NCBI GenBank assembly: GCA_031275405.1
Contig: JAISOV010000034.1
Coordinates: forward strand, 27,877 to 91,876
Direction: 5' to 3'
DNA: 64,000 bases
Source: Clostridium sp.
Lineage (GTDB): Bacteria; Bacillota; Clostridia; Lachnospirales; Lachnospiraceae
The first letter of the stretch is position 1, and every line of letters begins with the position of its first letter. The translations under genes and the position numbers were made by a program. Under the pieces are notes generated by a model. That model made no database searches. It worked only from the letters and a program-made list of their open reading frames with translations, and was not told the DNA's origin. Below are positions 38,779 through 48,595 of the stretch, piece by piece.

Positions 38779-40660
38779 GCGGCGCGAGGTTTTGGGATTG
38801 GTATTCGAGCAGAGTATTCGCAATATCACCTATCGGAGCGCCTATTTCCTCCGGGGTAACGCTTTCCGCTTTTTCCTCAATGCCTAATCCGATGCGTTCT
38901 TCGTGAGTCCACCAGCGTTCGACAGACCAATGCGCCCCCGTGTAAAATGCATCAATGCCTACAACGTTGCAACGTTTATCAAGGGTTTTGAAATAGTCCC
39001 TTGCGCCCTGGAACATATTGAACAGTCCCGCGGCTTCTGCAAGGTCGTTTCGCTCCATCTTAAAGCGGTAAACGTCGCGTGTTTCGCCTATTTCAGAGCA
39101 TAGATAAGTAAATACACGCGCTGTTTGGCGTTCTTTCACTTCTATTCCGTCGCGCATTACCAGGACTTTCTTTGTAACGGCAAGAATATAGGTCTTTTTG
39201 TTCGTGGTAAAGAAAGTGTTTATCGGCAATGAAGTAACTGCGTCAACATCGCACTCTTCAAGAATGAAGTCGCGCAGACGCTTGTTTGGCTATTTTGTTT
39301 TTCAGGTTGCTGCTGCCACTCATAACGTATGGAGGGTTAGTCAAGATAAGGTCGCGTTTTCAGTCGGGTGTGCTAACGTTCCCAATATTGAGTTTGTCTG
39401 TAACAAGAATGTTTCGTTAAATAGGCTGGCAAAGTCAACCGTGATACCGGGGTTATCCCGAATGAGCGCGGAAAAGTATATAAGCATATTAGCCTTGGCA
39501 AGGATAATCGTTTTTTGCTCGTCCTTGTCAAAGCCTTTATCAAAACCCGAAAGGGTTATCTGCGGAATCAACTTGCCGTGATCGATTTTATAACAGCGGT
39601 TTAGGTCGCGCAGTATCGGCTCCAATAGGAATTTTCCAACGCCGCAAGCCGGGTCGCATATACTCATACCGGGCGAATGTCTGCCATACTTACGATAGAG
39701 CGCACAACTTTAAAAGGAGGGTAAAGAATTGCCCCCGATTCTTCTTGCTTATGGATTCTTTGAGGAACGTTTCAAATAGCTTGCTCTTAAAGCCATAATC
39801 AATATTTTCAAGCGTCCCAAACGGTTCAAAGCGTTCTAATATCTTCTTGAAAACAACGGAATAACCGTCAACGGCGTTATCGTCTTTCGATACAAAAATG
39901 GTACCGTTAATAATCGTGGTATTGTCGCTGCCGCCACGCGGAAACCGTTTCTTGATTTCGGGGCGAACATTCTTGGCGTAATATTCAAGGACGGCATTTT
40001 TGCTGTTGCTGTTATAGAGCGAAAGCAAATGCCTGAATGAAAAGAAACCCTGCAATACGCCTAAATCGCTCAGGTATTTGAAAATGAAGATCTCGACAAA
40101 GGTATAAAGGCAATTTTCAGGGGCCGTTCCCGAAACCGCCCATAAATCCTGCCATACCTGCCGCGCCAATGGTAATGGGTCAACCACGGACGACACAAGC
40201 AAAGTATCATTATCTTTGCTGATCGACAAAAGTATCTTGGTTATCCGTTTGACGCATTCTTCCGAATGCTGATGGAACACGGTCAAAACCGGTTCCCCGT
40301 TGTCGGATAAAATGGGGTTGCCGGTAAGCGGGTTCATCCAAAAGGTCTTTTTCCCGTCTGTGACTATGTATATCTTGGCATTGAGGGCTTGCGCAGTGCC
40401 TATTTCCTGCCGGATAGCTTTTTCGATCTGTTTTTTGTTTTTAATTGGTTCGGTTGCTTATATTCTATAGCGGCGACCACTATCGGTTTCTTGATAATGA
40501 GTGCGTCGGGTTTTTTGTTTCAAACGCAGTATAGTCCCTCTTCGGGATAATCTTAGCCGCTTTTAGGGCTTTTCATGTCGTCGCTCCGATGTTATAATAG
40601 TCCCAAGATCCCATACAGTCAGGCGTCGCCACTAGATCTCTCTGAATAAGTTCTTCACTC
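38779..40660 (-). pseudogene. decayed N-6 adenine DNA methylase (type I-like, with N-terminal restriction-associated region)
   Basis: Fragments in several frames: DGKKTFWMNPLTG; FLKESISKKNRGQFFT; SICDPACGVGKFLLEP; LTNPPYVMSGSSNLKNKIA; DAFYTGAHWSVERWWTHEERIG. Confidence 0.85.
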
Positions 40661-40939
40661 ATTGCTTAACGGCTCTTCTCGGTATGATGTTAGCGTATTC
40701 AAGATATACTGATACATCTTAAATTATTTTATCAAAATTGCGTTCATTTGTCAAGCACTTTTTGATTGTGATTTTCAGGTTTACAGCTTTTTTGGCAAGT
40801 TGTAAAATAAATTGTCGCAGTAAATAAAAAAAGGACGGCAGGAAGCGCAGATACCATACAGCCCGTACGGCTGCACTGGACAATAAAAACGGCAGAAGCA
40901 TTACGGGACGACCCGGAACCGCCGACGAACGAGAAGAAA

Positions 40940-41395
40940 CAGGACACTAGGAGATTGATTTGGTTGTGGACAGGCAAGGGACAAAGCCAGTCGTCTTGAC
41001 GCTGGCGGAGCGCAGGAGACGAAAATCGCTGTATGTATTGGTGGAAAACAAGACGCAGAAGGAAGTGGCTGCCGCCATCAAATGGGCAAGACGACGGGCC
41101 GACGGCAATTTCGATGGTGTGTTTGAGTCCATCATGGCGGACAACGGAAGCGGGTTTTTGAATAACGAGGCAGTGAAAAAGCCGCAGAATGCGGCGAGGA
41201 CTATTACGCGCACCCATGCAGCAGCCGGGAACGCGGTAGCGGCGAGAACGGCAACCGTATCCTTCGGCGGTTCGTCCCGAAGGGAAGCGACATTAGCAAG
41301 CTGACGTCAGGGTAACTGCAAAGAATCGAGGACTGGGTCAATAATTACCCGAGCAGAATCTTGGGATACCGTACAGCCAATAAGGCGGCGGCATA
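40940..41395 (+). pseudogene. IS30-family transposase remnant
   Basis: LTLAERRRRKSLYVLVENKTQKEVAAAIKW, IMADNGSGF, then frameshifted YYAHPCSSRERGSGENGNRILRRFVPKGSDISKLT. Confidence 0.85.
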
Positions 41396-41519
41396 AATTG
41401 GTGGCAGAATCCCCTTTCTCGGGGAGGAGGAAATAAACCTCCACTGAACTTTAACTGGTTCAAAAATCTGCGGCAATCAAACCTGCAATTTTCATTTTTG
41501 TGAACCGCAAAAAAAAGAG

Positions 41520-41548
41520 TTGCATTCTATGGAAGGGCATGTTATAAT
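41520..41548 (+). promoter_or_regulatory. promoter upstream of structured RNA candidate
   Basis: TTGCAT - 17 nt - TATAAT. Confidence 0.55.
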
Positions 41549-41554
41549 ATCTAA

Positions 41555-41965
41555 ATAGTATTTGGTAGCGGGGCTGCCCGCTAACCCAGAAGCACTTGTC
41601 TGAAACCAATCGTCGTTGTGTCGCGTTGGCGGAGGCGGGGAACATATCAGTGATCGGCGTACTTTTGCGTACCGCAGGAGACAGTACTGCTAGGGCAACA
41701 TGCGTGAAAGAGAAAGATCTGTGAGTAACGTGTCAGGCGGCTGAAAAGCCAAGGGCAGGCGAAAGGGCGAAGCTATACCCAAGTGGCTAAATGAGGTCGG
41801 AGGGCAGCCGCATAGATTCAACGAAAAGGATGGCCGCTGCTTTTACCACAGTCGAAGCGTGGTAAGAGGACACGTTGGACACTGATAGGTTTTTTCGCAA
41901 GCGGTACACGTGGCTTCCTTTGGCTGGAGGTGGCATGTTTTGAGCCATCCTTTCGCTTTTAAGAA
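41555..41965 (+). ncRNA. candidate structured RNA (class not recognised)
   Basis: No ORF; multiple hairpins (GGTAGCGGG/CCCGCTAACC, GGCT-gaaa-AGCC, TTACCAC/GTGGTAA) and a long-range stem CGaAAAGGATGGC (41822-41834) / GCCATCCTTTCG (41944-41955). Confidence 0.5.
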
Positions 41966-42027
41966 AAAAACGGAATTGCCGCGCTTCTGATATAAGAGGC
42001 GCTAAGAGGCGCTGCCTAACGACTTCC

Positions 42028-42203
42028 AGCGGGATTATCGTCGGCGATCAGCTTTATGTCCGCTGGGATGCGCTGGCAGGACACGAAAGTATCATTCGAA
42101 AGCTTAATCGGCATAAACGGAAGGTTTTTTTATTGAAATGGAACTGTTCGACGAAAGACGGCAAGTTGAGGTTGCGCTAGAGATTGTCGAGAAAGTTATA
42201 TAA
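42028..42203 (+). pseudogene. C-terminal KOW-domain remnant of a LoaP/NusG-like antiterminator, frameshifted at a T tract
   Basis: SGIIVGDQLYVRWDALAGHESIIRKLNRHKRKVF / IEMELFDERRQVEVALEIVEKVI* aligns by eye with C-terminus of the 61535-62095 protein. Confidence 0.8.
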
Positions 42204-42205
42204 TC

Positions 42206-42250
42206 TCAATCAAAAAAAGGAATACCTATGAGGATTCCTTTTTTGATTGA
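42206..42250. terminator. hairpin terminator between loaP remnant and biosynthetic cluster
   Basis: TCAATCAAAAAAAGGAAT-acctatgagg-ATTCCTTTTTTGATTGA. Confidence 0.75.
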
Positions 42251-42347
42251 AATTCGCTTTACTTGCTCGTATTGCCAAATCGATGGCGAGATTGCAAGAT
42301 AAGAAACTCCATCATTATGGTATCTGGTTGTTAGGAAGGGGAGTGCT

Positions 42348-43877
42348 ATGAAACTAATTGAAGATAAGATTTGCACATCAGTCTATTTGAAAAATAGTGC
42401 AGGAAAATACCCCAATAAGATATATGTTAGAGATAATAAAACAACTATTACTTATAAAGATATGGAAGACCGGGCAAACAGCTTAGCTCTTATGCTAAAT
42501 TCGATGGGAATTTCTCCTTCTGACCGGATAGCGTTATATTTTGAAAATTCCACCGTAATGATACTTTCTATTTGGGGGATATTAAAAAATGCGAGTATCT
42601 TTGTTCCTTTACCATATGATGCTCCGGCTACAAGGTTACAAGCTATAGTAAATAATTGTTCTCCCGCAATGATAGTAACAACTAGAGAAAACGAGGAAAC
42701 AATTGAAAATATTTGTTCACTCAGAATTATTTATGTCGAGGATTATGCACTTTTTGATTTAAGTCAAAATACTTATCCTCGATATCCTTATTATTGCCAA
42801 TGCCATGACACTAAAGATCATGCGTATATAATTTATACGTCAGGATCAACCGGTGAACCTAAAGGTGTTATGATTAGGCATGAAAGTTTAATGAATTACA
42901 CGGAGACTACAGTCGATGACTTCAGTTTCAACGAGGAGACAAAATCGCTATGTTTGTCCCCATTATATTTTGACGGTGCTCTAGGCAGTATATTTTATAT
43001 TGCTAAAACAGGTGGCACATTACTATTGCACGATATATCATTAACATTTCCGAGAATAGTCTTACGCTCTATTATACAAAATGAAATAACCCATATTGGC
43101 TGTACGCCATCTCTGTTTGTAGCATTAATTGAATATATTAGAAAGAACTCTTATCATGATTTAAAGCTGAAAACAGTTGGATTGGGTGGAGACGTTGTTC
43201 CTAAGTCATCCATAAGAGAATTAAAGGCTTGCTATCCAACAATTAGAATATTCAATAGATATGGCCCGACTGAGACTACGATAATAGTTTCTGGATACGA
43301 AATTAATGAATCTGATCTGGAAAATGAAGATGACATACCAATCGGACTTCCTAATAATAACAGCACATTTTATGTCTTGGATGATGAATTTGAAGAAGTT
43401 GGAGTTAAAGAAGTTGGCGAATTGTATATAGGCGGCATACAAGTTATGACAGGATATTGGAACGATCCTAAGCTTACCAGCGAAAAAATTTTTGAGAATT
43501 TAATAGATAATGAACGTATCTATCGAACGGGAGACTATGTATATAAAAATTCAGGTGGGCTATATGTCTATGTCTCGCGGACACAAGATTATGTTAAACG
43601 ACATGGGTACAGAATTTACTTATCAGAAATAGAAAAAATCCTTAATCGTAATAGAACTGTAAAAGAGTCTGCTATCATATATCAGGATGATATTTTAATA
43701 GCGTTTGTTTCTGCAAATGACGAATATGACGAGAACTGCTTGAATGAAGAATTGAAAAATTGTCTTCCTACTTATATGATTCCAAATCACATAGTAATTT
43801 TGCAAGAAATGCCTCACACGACAGTCGGGAAAATAGATAAGCAGTATTTGAGCAAAGAATATAAACATTTTCTGTAG
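42348..43877 (+). CDS. stand-alone amino-acid adenylation (AMP-binding) protein
   Basis: AYIIYTSGSTGEPKGVMIRHE, FNRYGPTETTI, GELYIGGIQVMTGYWNDP, YRTGDYVY, KRHGYRIYLSEIEKIL, TTVGKIDKQYL. Confidence 0.95.
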   Translation: MKLIEDKICTSVYLKNSAGKYPNKIYVRDNKTTITYKDMEDRANSLALMLNSMGISPSDRIALYFENSTVMILSIWGILKNASIFVPLPYDAPATRLQAIVNNCSPAMIVTTRENEETIENICSLRIIYVEDYALFDLSQNTYPRYPYYCQCHDTKDHAYIIYTSGSTGEPKGVMIRHESLMNYTETTVDDFSFNEETKSLCLSPLYFDGALGSIFYIAKTGGTLLLHDISLTFPRIVLRSIIQNEITHIGCTPSLFVALIEYIRKNSYHDLKLKTVGLGGDVVPKSSIRELKACYPTIRIFNRYGPTETTIIVSGYEINESDLENEDDIPIGLPNNNSTFYVLDDEFEEVGVKEVGELYIGGIQVMTGYWNDPKLTSEKIFENLIDNERIYRTGDYVYKNSGGLYVYVSRTQDYVKRHGYRIYLSEIEKILNRNRTVKESAIIYQDDILIAFVSANDEYDENCLNEELKNCLPTYMIPNHIVILQEMPHTTVGKIDKQYLSKEYKHFL

Positions 43878-43908
43878 CGTTTTATTCTCCTTGGGTTAAT
43901 TCCTTGCC

Positions 43909-43973
43909 CCTTAGGTCGTAACTTTTTGTGAAGGCGACGGATCGCCGCCCTAGTGTAGCTCCCTGACCTAAGG
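43909..43973. repeat. nested inverted repeats after adenylation gene
   Basis: CCTTAGGTC (43909) / GACCTAAGG (43965) plus GGCGAcggaTCGCC inside. Confidence 0.6.
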
Positions 43974-44052
43974 TTCAGGGAATGCTTCATTGGGATTGAA
44001 TTTACTAACTAAGGAAGTTAGCTACTATATTATAAATGAAAGGACATAAACA

Positions 44053-44505
44053 ATGGATGGAAAGTTAAAGAATTTGAGTATTATTGCTTCGTCCGGGTGT
44101 CATAGGTACGATTATTGGCATGAACAATATCTTTTTGATGGAAGAAGCGATACCGGATGGTGTACTCCAAGTCGGTCTGCCGCGCAAGAGGAATACATTA
44201 TTATTTCTTTGGAAAGGAATACCGTTATTAGCAAAATCAGAATGTTATCTCGAGAGATAAATGAAAATGCTGGCTTCCCAGTTGACTTCGATTTCTTTAT
44301 GAATGTTGGAGATAATATGAACGATTGGATAAAAATCTTATCTGTGCGAGATTTTCAGAACAAGAGAGCTACTTGGCATGAATGGTTCGTAGAAAAAGCG
44401 ATTTCAGGAAATATGGTAAAGTTATTGATATACAAAGTCGGCGTAAGACCTGAGAATAAATATTTCACACAATTCATGTGTTTGGAGCTTTTTAAAAACA
44501 TTTAA
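44053..44505 (+). CDS. F5/8 type C (discoidin-like) domain protein, apparently without signal peptide
   Basis: YLFDGRSDTGWCTPSRSAAQEEYIIISLERNTVISKIRMLSR...FPVDFDFFMNVGDN. Confidence 0.6.
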   Translation: MDGKLKNLSIIASSGCHRYDYWHEQYLFDGRSDTGWCTPSRSAAQEEYIIISLERNTVISKIRMLSREINENAGFPVDFDFFMNVGDNMNDWIKILSVRDFQNKRATWHEWFVEKAISGNMVKLLIYKVGVRPENKYFTQFMCLELFKNI

Positions 44506-44565
44506 ATAACACGTCGTGTTGGCATACACAGAATTTTAAGTACATTAATGTGAGGAGATGTTCTT

Positions 44566-44994
44566 TTGATTAGACATTTTAATATTGAAAATTACACAAA
44601 TTTTAATGATGAACAAGCAAACAAATTTGGCCTATTTACGTGTGACTCTTGCACTATATCTGTTTGGACATTGACCAAAGGGCAAGCAGTTCCTATGCAT
44701 TGTCATCAAGATGGAGAGGAAATATTAATAATCAATAGTGGAAAGGGTTATCTATTAACAAGTGAGGATAATGAGAATATAACTAACGCATATGAGCCAA
44801 ATCCTTACAAAGTAGTTTTACCCACTCCGAAAAATGAAGCTTTTCATGCAAACAAGCAAAAGGTAGGTACGGGTAGTTGTATCTTTGTACCCAAAGCCAC
44901 TTTTCATGGTTTCGAGAATTTAGATGATGAAAACATGGTGGTGTTATCTATTGCCTTTCCGCAATATATCAGGTGCAAATACCTGCCAAGATAA
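44566..44994 (+). CDS. cupin-domain protein
   Basis: SVWTLTKGQAVPMHCHQDGEEILIINSGKGYLL...FVPKATFHGFENLDDENMVVLSIAFP. Confidence 0.85.
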   Translation: MIRHFNIENYTNFNDEQANKFGLFTCDSCTISVWTLTKGQAVPMHCHQDGEEILIINSGKGYLLTSEDNENITNAYEPNPYKVVLPTPKNEAFHANKQKVGTGSCIFVPKATFHGFENLDDENMVVLSIAFPQYIRCKYLPR

Positions 44995-45046
44995 AGTGGG
45001 ATATATAAATTTTCAACATCAATTATTTGCTTGAGGAAGGGTAAAA

Positions 45047-45931
45047 ATGTTTGAAAAGATTGATATGCATGTACATACCGGCAGATATGACGGAGAAGGA
45101 TCGCCAATAGAAATTGTCGACAGAGCCACGAAAGTATCTGGTCTTAAAGGGGTAGTTTTATTAGATCATGATATGTTACCACCTTACGAAATAGAGAATT
45201 CCTTATATAACAACATAATTGATTACGGCAAATCAGTGAATATGGTTGTTTCCACAGCAGTTGAGGTCACGGCAGAAACACATATTGAAAATGTACATGT
45301 ACTTTGGTATAATTTTTTAAAAAATGAGAAAACCTGCGCTTACTTTAAAAAAGCCAATCAAAATAAGCAGGATGCTTATCAAGAAATGTGTGGCAATTTA
45401 TCAAAGAATGGATATGAAATAACTTATGATGAACTTCAAAAGGAAAATACTATCGTTAGTCGGCTTGATATTTTAAATAACCTCATAAAGAAGGGCTATG
45501 CTAATTCGTTGGCTGAGGCAAAAAGCCTTTTAGAAGATGAAAAAAACATAGCATATGTTAGCAGAAATTCGGTAAGCCAAATTGTTGAAATGATCAGGGA
45601 CAACAATGGAATTGCCATATTAGCGCACCCAATGTTAATATGCGATAGAGATAGAGAGAGAATTATTTGTGAGGCGATAACCGCAGGCATTTCTGGCTTT
45701 GAACTGTTCTATCCGTATATAAAAAACGGATATGGATCATCAACAGATTTAAGTATTACTTATGAGTTTTTTAATCTTTTGTATAAAGTGGGTGTATTTC
45801 GTCGTGGAAACTTTGTTTTTACTGGAGGTTCAGATTACCACGGCAATAAAAAGAAAGAAGTTGGTTTAGGAGAAGCGTATATTGGGATTGAGCAATACTT
45901 ATATTACTTTATGAATGGAGATAAAATTTGA
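45047..45931 (+). CDS. PHP-domain phosphoesterase
   Basis: KIDMHVHTGRYDGEGSPIEIVDRA...GVVLLDHDM...AILAHPMLI...FTGGSDYHG. Confidence 0.9.
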   Translation: MFEKIDMHVHTGRYDGEGSPIEIVDRATKVSGLKGVVLLDHDMLPPYEIENSLYNNIIDYGKSVNMVVSTAVEVTAETHIENVHVLWYNFLKNEKTCAYFKKANQNKQDAYQEMCGNLSKNGYEITYDELQKENTIVSRLDILNNLIKKGYANSLAEAKSLLEDEKNIAYVSRNSVSQIVEMIRDNNGIAILAHPMLICDRDRERIICEAITAGISGFELFYPYIKNGYGSSTDLSITYEFFNLLYKVGVFRRGNFVFTGGSDYHGNKKKEVGLGEAYIGIEQYLYYFMNGDKI

Positions 45932-47124
45932 TTATGGAAAATATTAATCGTGGATTTGGTACGAAATTAATACACGATGGACAAAACAGTATAGAAAATA
46001 AACGGCATATGATTCCACCGCTTATATTAGATTCTGCCATGCCAATTGATGATATTAGTTGGGGAATAGATTTGCTACGTAACGAAAAAATAAACGGTTT
46101 CTTTTATTCACGCTATTCAAATCCCACAGTGAAAATACTGGAAGAAAAAATATCTTCCTTAGAGGAAGCGGAGGCGTCAATTACCTGTAGTTCTGGCATG
46201 ACTGCCGTCTGGTTGGCCATTTTAGCTCTATGTAATACCGGGGATGATATTTTAATACCATATAATGTATATCATGAAATTAGCGACTTTCTTTTTTACT
46301 TGAAAAAAATCAACATATCCGTATCGCTTGTTGATATGGAAAATATAGAATCAATACAAAGTGCAATAAATGAGAACACAAAAATGATATTTATAGAATC
46401 GCCAACGAATCCAATGCTTAGGATACTAGACATATCGGTGATTGCTTCAATATGCAAAAAAAAATCAATATATTTTGTAGTAGACAATACAATGCTAACA
46501 CCTTACGGCCAACAACCGCTAAAAATGGGAGCAGACCTTTCGCTTCATAGTACAACTAAATTTTTAAATGGGCATGGAGATGCGATCGGAGGCATATTAT
46601 GTGGCTCAGAAAAACTTATTAGTGAAATTAAAAAATTAAGTGATTTTGCAGGAACTATAATGCCTCCATTTAATGCATGGTTGACAATTAGAGGCTTGAA
46701 AACCCTTGATGTAAGAATGTGTAGACATTGCCAAAATGCAATGGAACTCGCAAATTATCTTTCCAGACACCCTAAAGTGCTTAGTGTAACTTACCCTGGG
46801 CTAGAATCATTTGGCCAAAAGGCGTTAGTTGACAAGCAAATGAATTCTAACGGCGGAATCGTTACTTTTGACATTCGAGGTGGCAAATTAGCTGGAGAGC
46901 AGTTCCTACGCAATATACGTATGTGTCGCGTGGCTACGACTTTCGGAAACGCCGAAACTGTAGTATATCATTTTGCCACTTTTGCGCGTCCAAGCAGGGA
47001 TATAGAAAAAATTGGAGAGGGACTTGGCAGCATTCGGTGTTCAGTCGGACTTGAAAACATTGATGACATTATTTATGATTTTCAAAATGCGCTAAAAGAA
47101 ACTATAGTGGGGGAAGTGGATTAG
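45928..47124 (+). CDS. PLP-dependent Cys/Met-metabolism (cystathionine gamma-synthase/lyase-like) enzyme
   Basis: FYSRYSNPTVKILEEKISSLEEAEASITCSSGMTAVW, FVVDNTMLTPYGQQPLKMGADLSLHSTTKFLNGHGDAIGG. Confidence 0.93.
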   Translation: MIMENINRGFGTKLIHDGQNSIENKRHMIPPLILDSAMPIDDISWGIDLLRNEKINGFFYSRYSNPTVKILEEKISSLEEAEASITCSSGMTAVWLAILALCNTGDDILIPYNVYHEISDFLFYLKKINISVSLVDMENIESIQSAINENTKMIFIESPTNPMLRILDISVIASICKKKSIYFVVDNTMLTPYGQQPLKMGADLSLHSTTKFLNGHGDAIGGILCGSEKLISEIKKLSDFAGTIMPPFNAWLTIRGLKTLDVRMCRHCQNAMELANYLSRHPKVLSVTYPGLESFGQKALVDKQMNSNGGIVTFDIRGGKLAGEQFLRNIRMCRVATTFGNAETVVYHFATFARPSRDIEKIGEGLGSIRCSVGLENIDDIIYDFQNALKETIVGEVD

Positions 47125-47127
47125 TAT

Positions 47128-48480
47128 ATGGATTTTAGCTTAAAGCCCGAAGAAGTACCGCAGGTTAAAACAAGCAACAGAAATATATGCACAGAGATCC
47201 CGGTAACAGATTCAATAGAAATAATAAATAAAATACACGAATTGGAGCCCAACTCTTTATCAGGTCAACTGCCGCTGTTGTGGGAGCGGGCAGAAAATTT
47301 TAATGTTTTTGACCCGTACGGAAACAAGTGGATTGATTTTTCTTCTGGGGTTATCCTTGCAAATGTAGGACATCGTAACAAACAGGTAGCCACAAATATA
47401 AAAAACCAAGCAGATATTAATCTGCACAATTATCTATTTCCAAGTAATATTAAGTATAAATTTCTATCAAAACTTTATGCTATTGTATCAAAGTGGGATT
47501 ACGACAAAATATTTCTGCTTACTACGGGTTCTGAAGCTATTGAAAATGCTATAAAGTTATCATGCAATTATCGTAATAAAACCAAGGCCGATAATAGCAA
47601 ACAGATCTATATAGTTTCATTTCAAAACGGATTTCACGGACGAACTATGGGGGCACAATTAGCAGGGGGTATCCAAGCACAAAAACACTGGATACCTATC
47701 AAAACAGATTCATTTATAAATATTCCATATCCTGACAATATATTTCATTCAGCAGATTTTAGAGATTTTAGACGTATTGTTGAAACATATGATATTAGCA
47801 AAATAGCCTGTGTAATCATTGAGGGATATCAGGGAGGAAATATAGGGGTTCCGCCTGTTGACTACATAAGAGAATTATATCATTGGTGTAAAACAAATGG
47901 TATTTTGTTGATATTTGATGAAGTTCAAAGTGGATTCGGCAGAACAGGAAAGTTCTTTTCATTTGAACATTTTAACATAATTCCCGACATTATTTGTTGC
48001 GGAAAAGGAATTAGTAGTTCATTGCCGCTCTCCTGCATACTGACACGAAAAGAAATAGCAGATACCTTTCCGATTGGTTCTATGTCTAGCACTCACTCCG
48101 GCAATCCTGTATGCCTTGCCGCTGGCGTAGGTGTGCTTGATGAATTAGAACGACACAACATAGTTCAGAACGCGCAGAAAATGGGCGAAATTCTGCAAAA
48201 ACGGCTCAAACAATTGAGGAACAAATATGAAATCGTAAAAATTGTAAGTGGAATAGGTCTAGCTGCTGGAATACATATTTATAGAAACACAACTCCTAAT
48301 AGTGAGCTAGCATATAGAATAGTAGAAATGTGTTTTAAGAAAGGCGTATTAATATGCGCTCCAGTTGGTTACATGAACTCTGTTGTCAAATTAACTCCCC
48401 CACTTACCATTGCTGAAGATGCACTTATAGAAGGTATTGATGTTATTGAAGAATCTATACAAGAAGTCATTGAATTATAA
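47128..48480 (+). CDS. class-III (omega) aminotransferase
   Basis: NKWIDFSSGVILANVGHRN, TTGSEAIENAIKLS, FQNGFHGRTMGAQL, LLIFDEVQSGFGRTGKFFSFEH, CCGKGISSSLPLSCIL. Confidence 0.93.
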   Translation: MDFSLKPEEVPQVKTSNRNICTEIPVTDSIEIINKIHELEPNSLSGQLPLLWERAENFNVFDPYGNKWIDFSSGVILANVGHRNKQVATNIKNQADINLHNYLFPSNIKYKFLSKLYAIVSKWDYDKIFLLTTGSEAIENAIKLSCNYRNKTKADNSKQIYIVSFQNGFHGRTMGAQLAGGIQAQKHWIPIKTDSFINIPYPDNIFHSADFRDFRRIVETYDISKIACVIIEGYQGGNIGVPPVDYIRELYHWCKTNGILLIFDEVQSGFGRTGKFFSFEHFNIIPDIICCGKGISSSLPLSCILTRKEIADTFPIGSMSSTHSGNPVCLAAGVGVLDELERHNIVQNAQKMGEILQKRLKQLRNKYEIVKIVSGIGLAAGIHIYRNTTPNSELAYRIVEMCFKKGVLICAPVGYMNSVVKLTPPLTIAEDALIEGIDVIEESIQEVIEL

Positions 48481-48529
48481 AATGACCCGCTTCCAAACAA
48501 ACATAAATCATCAAATTATTGTTGACTAG

Positions 48530-48558
48530 TTGACATCGGTAATTGGTTGAGGTATAAT
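48530..48558 (+). promoter_or_regulatory. consensus promoter of argG-like gene
   Basis: TTGACA - 17 nt - TATAAT. Confidence 0.8.
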
Positions 48559-48595
48559 AAAAGCTAAATATAGCATTGTAATAGGAGGATTATTT

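Noticed and set aside
41700-41970. Group II intron or tmRNA
   Set aside because: No domain V-like hairpin, no intron-encoded protein, no tRNA-like termini or tag ORF recognised; left as unclassified structured RNA.
42348-43877. Full NRPS module
   Set aside because: Only an adenylation domain; no condensation or fused carrier domain in this or neighbouring ORFs.
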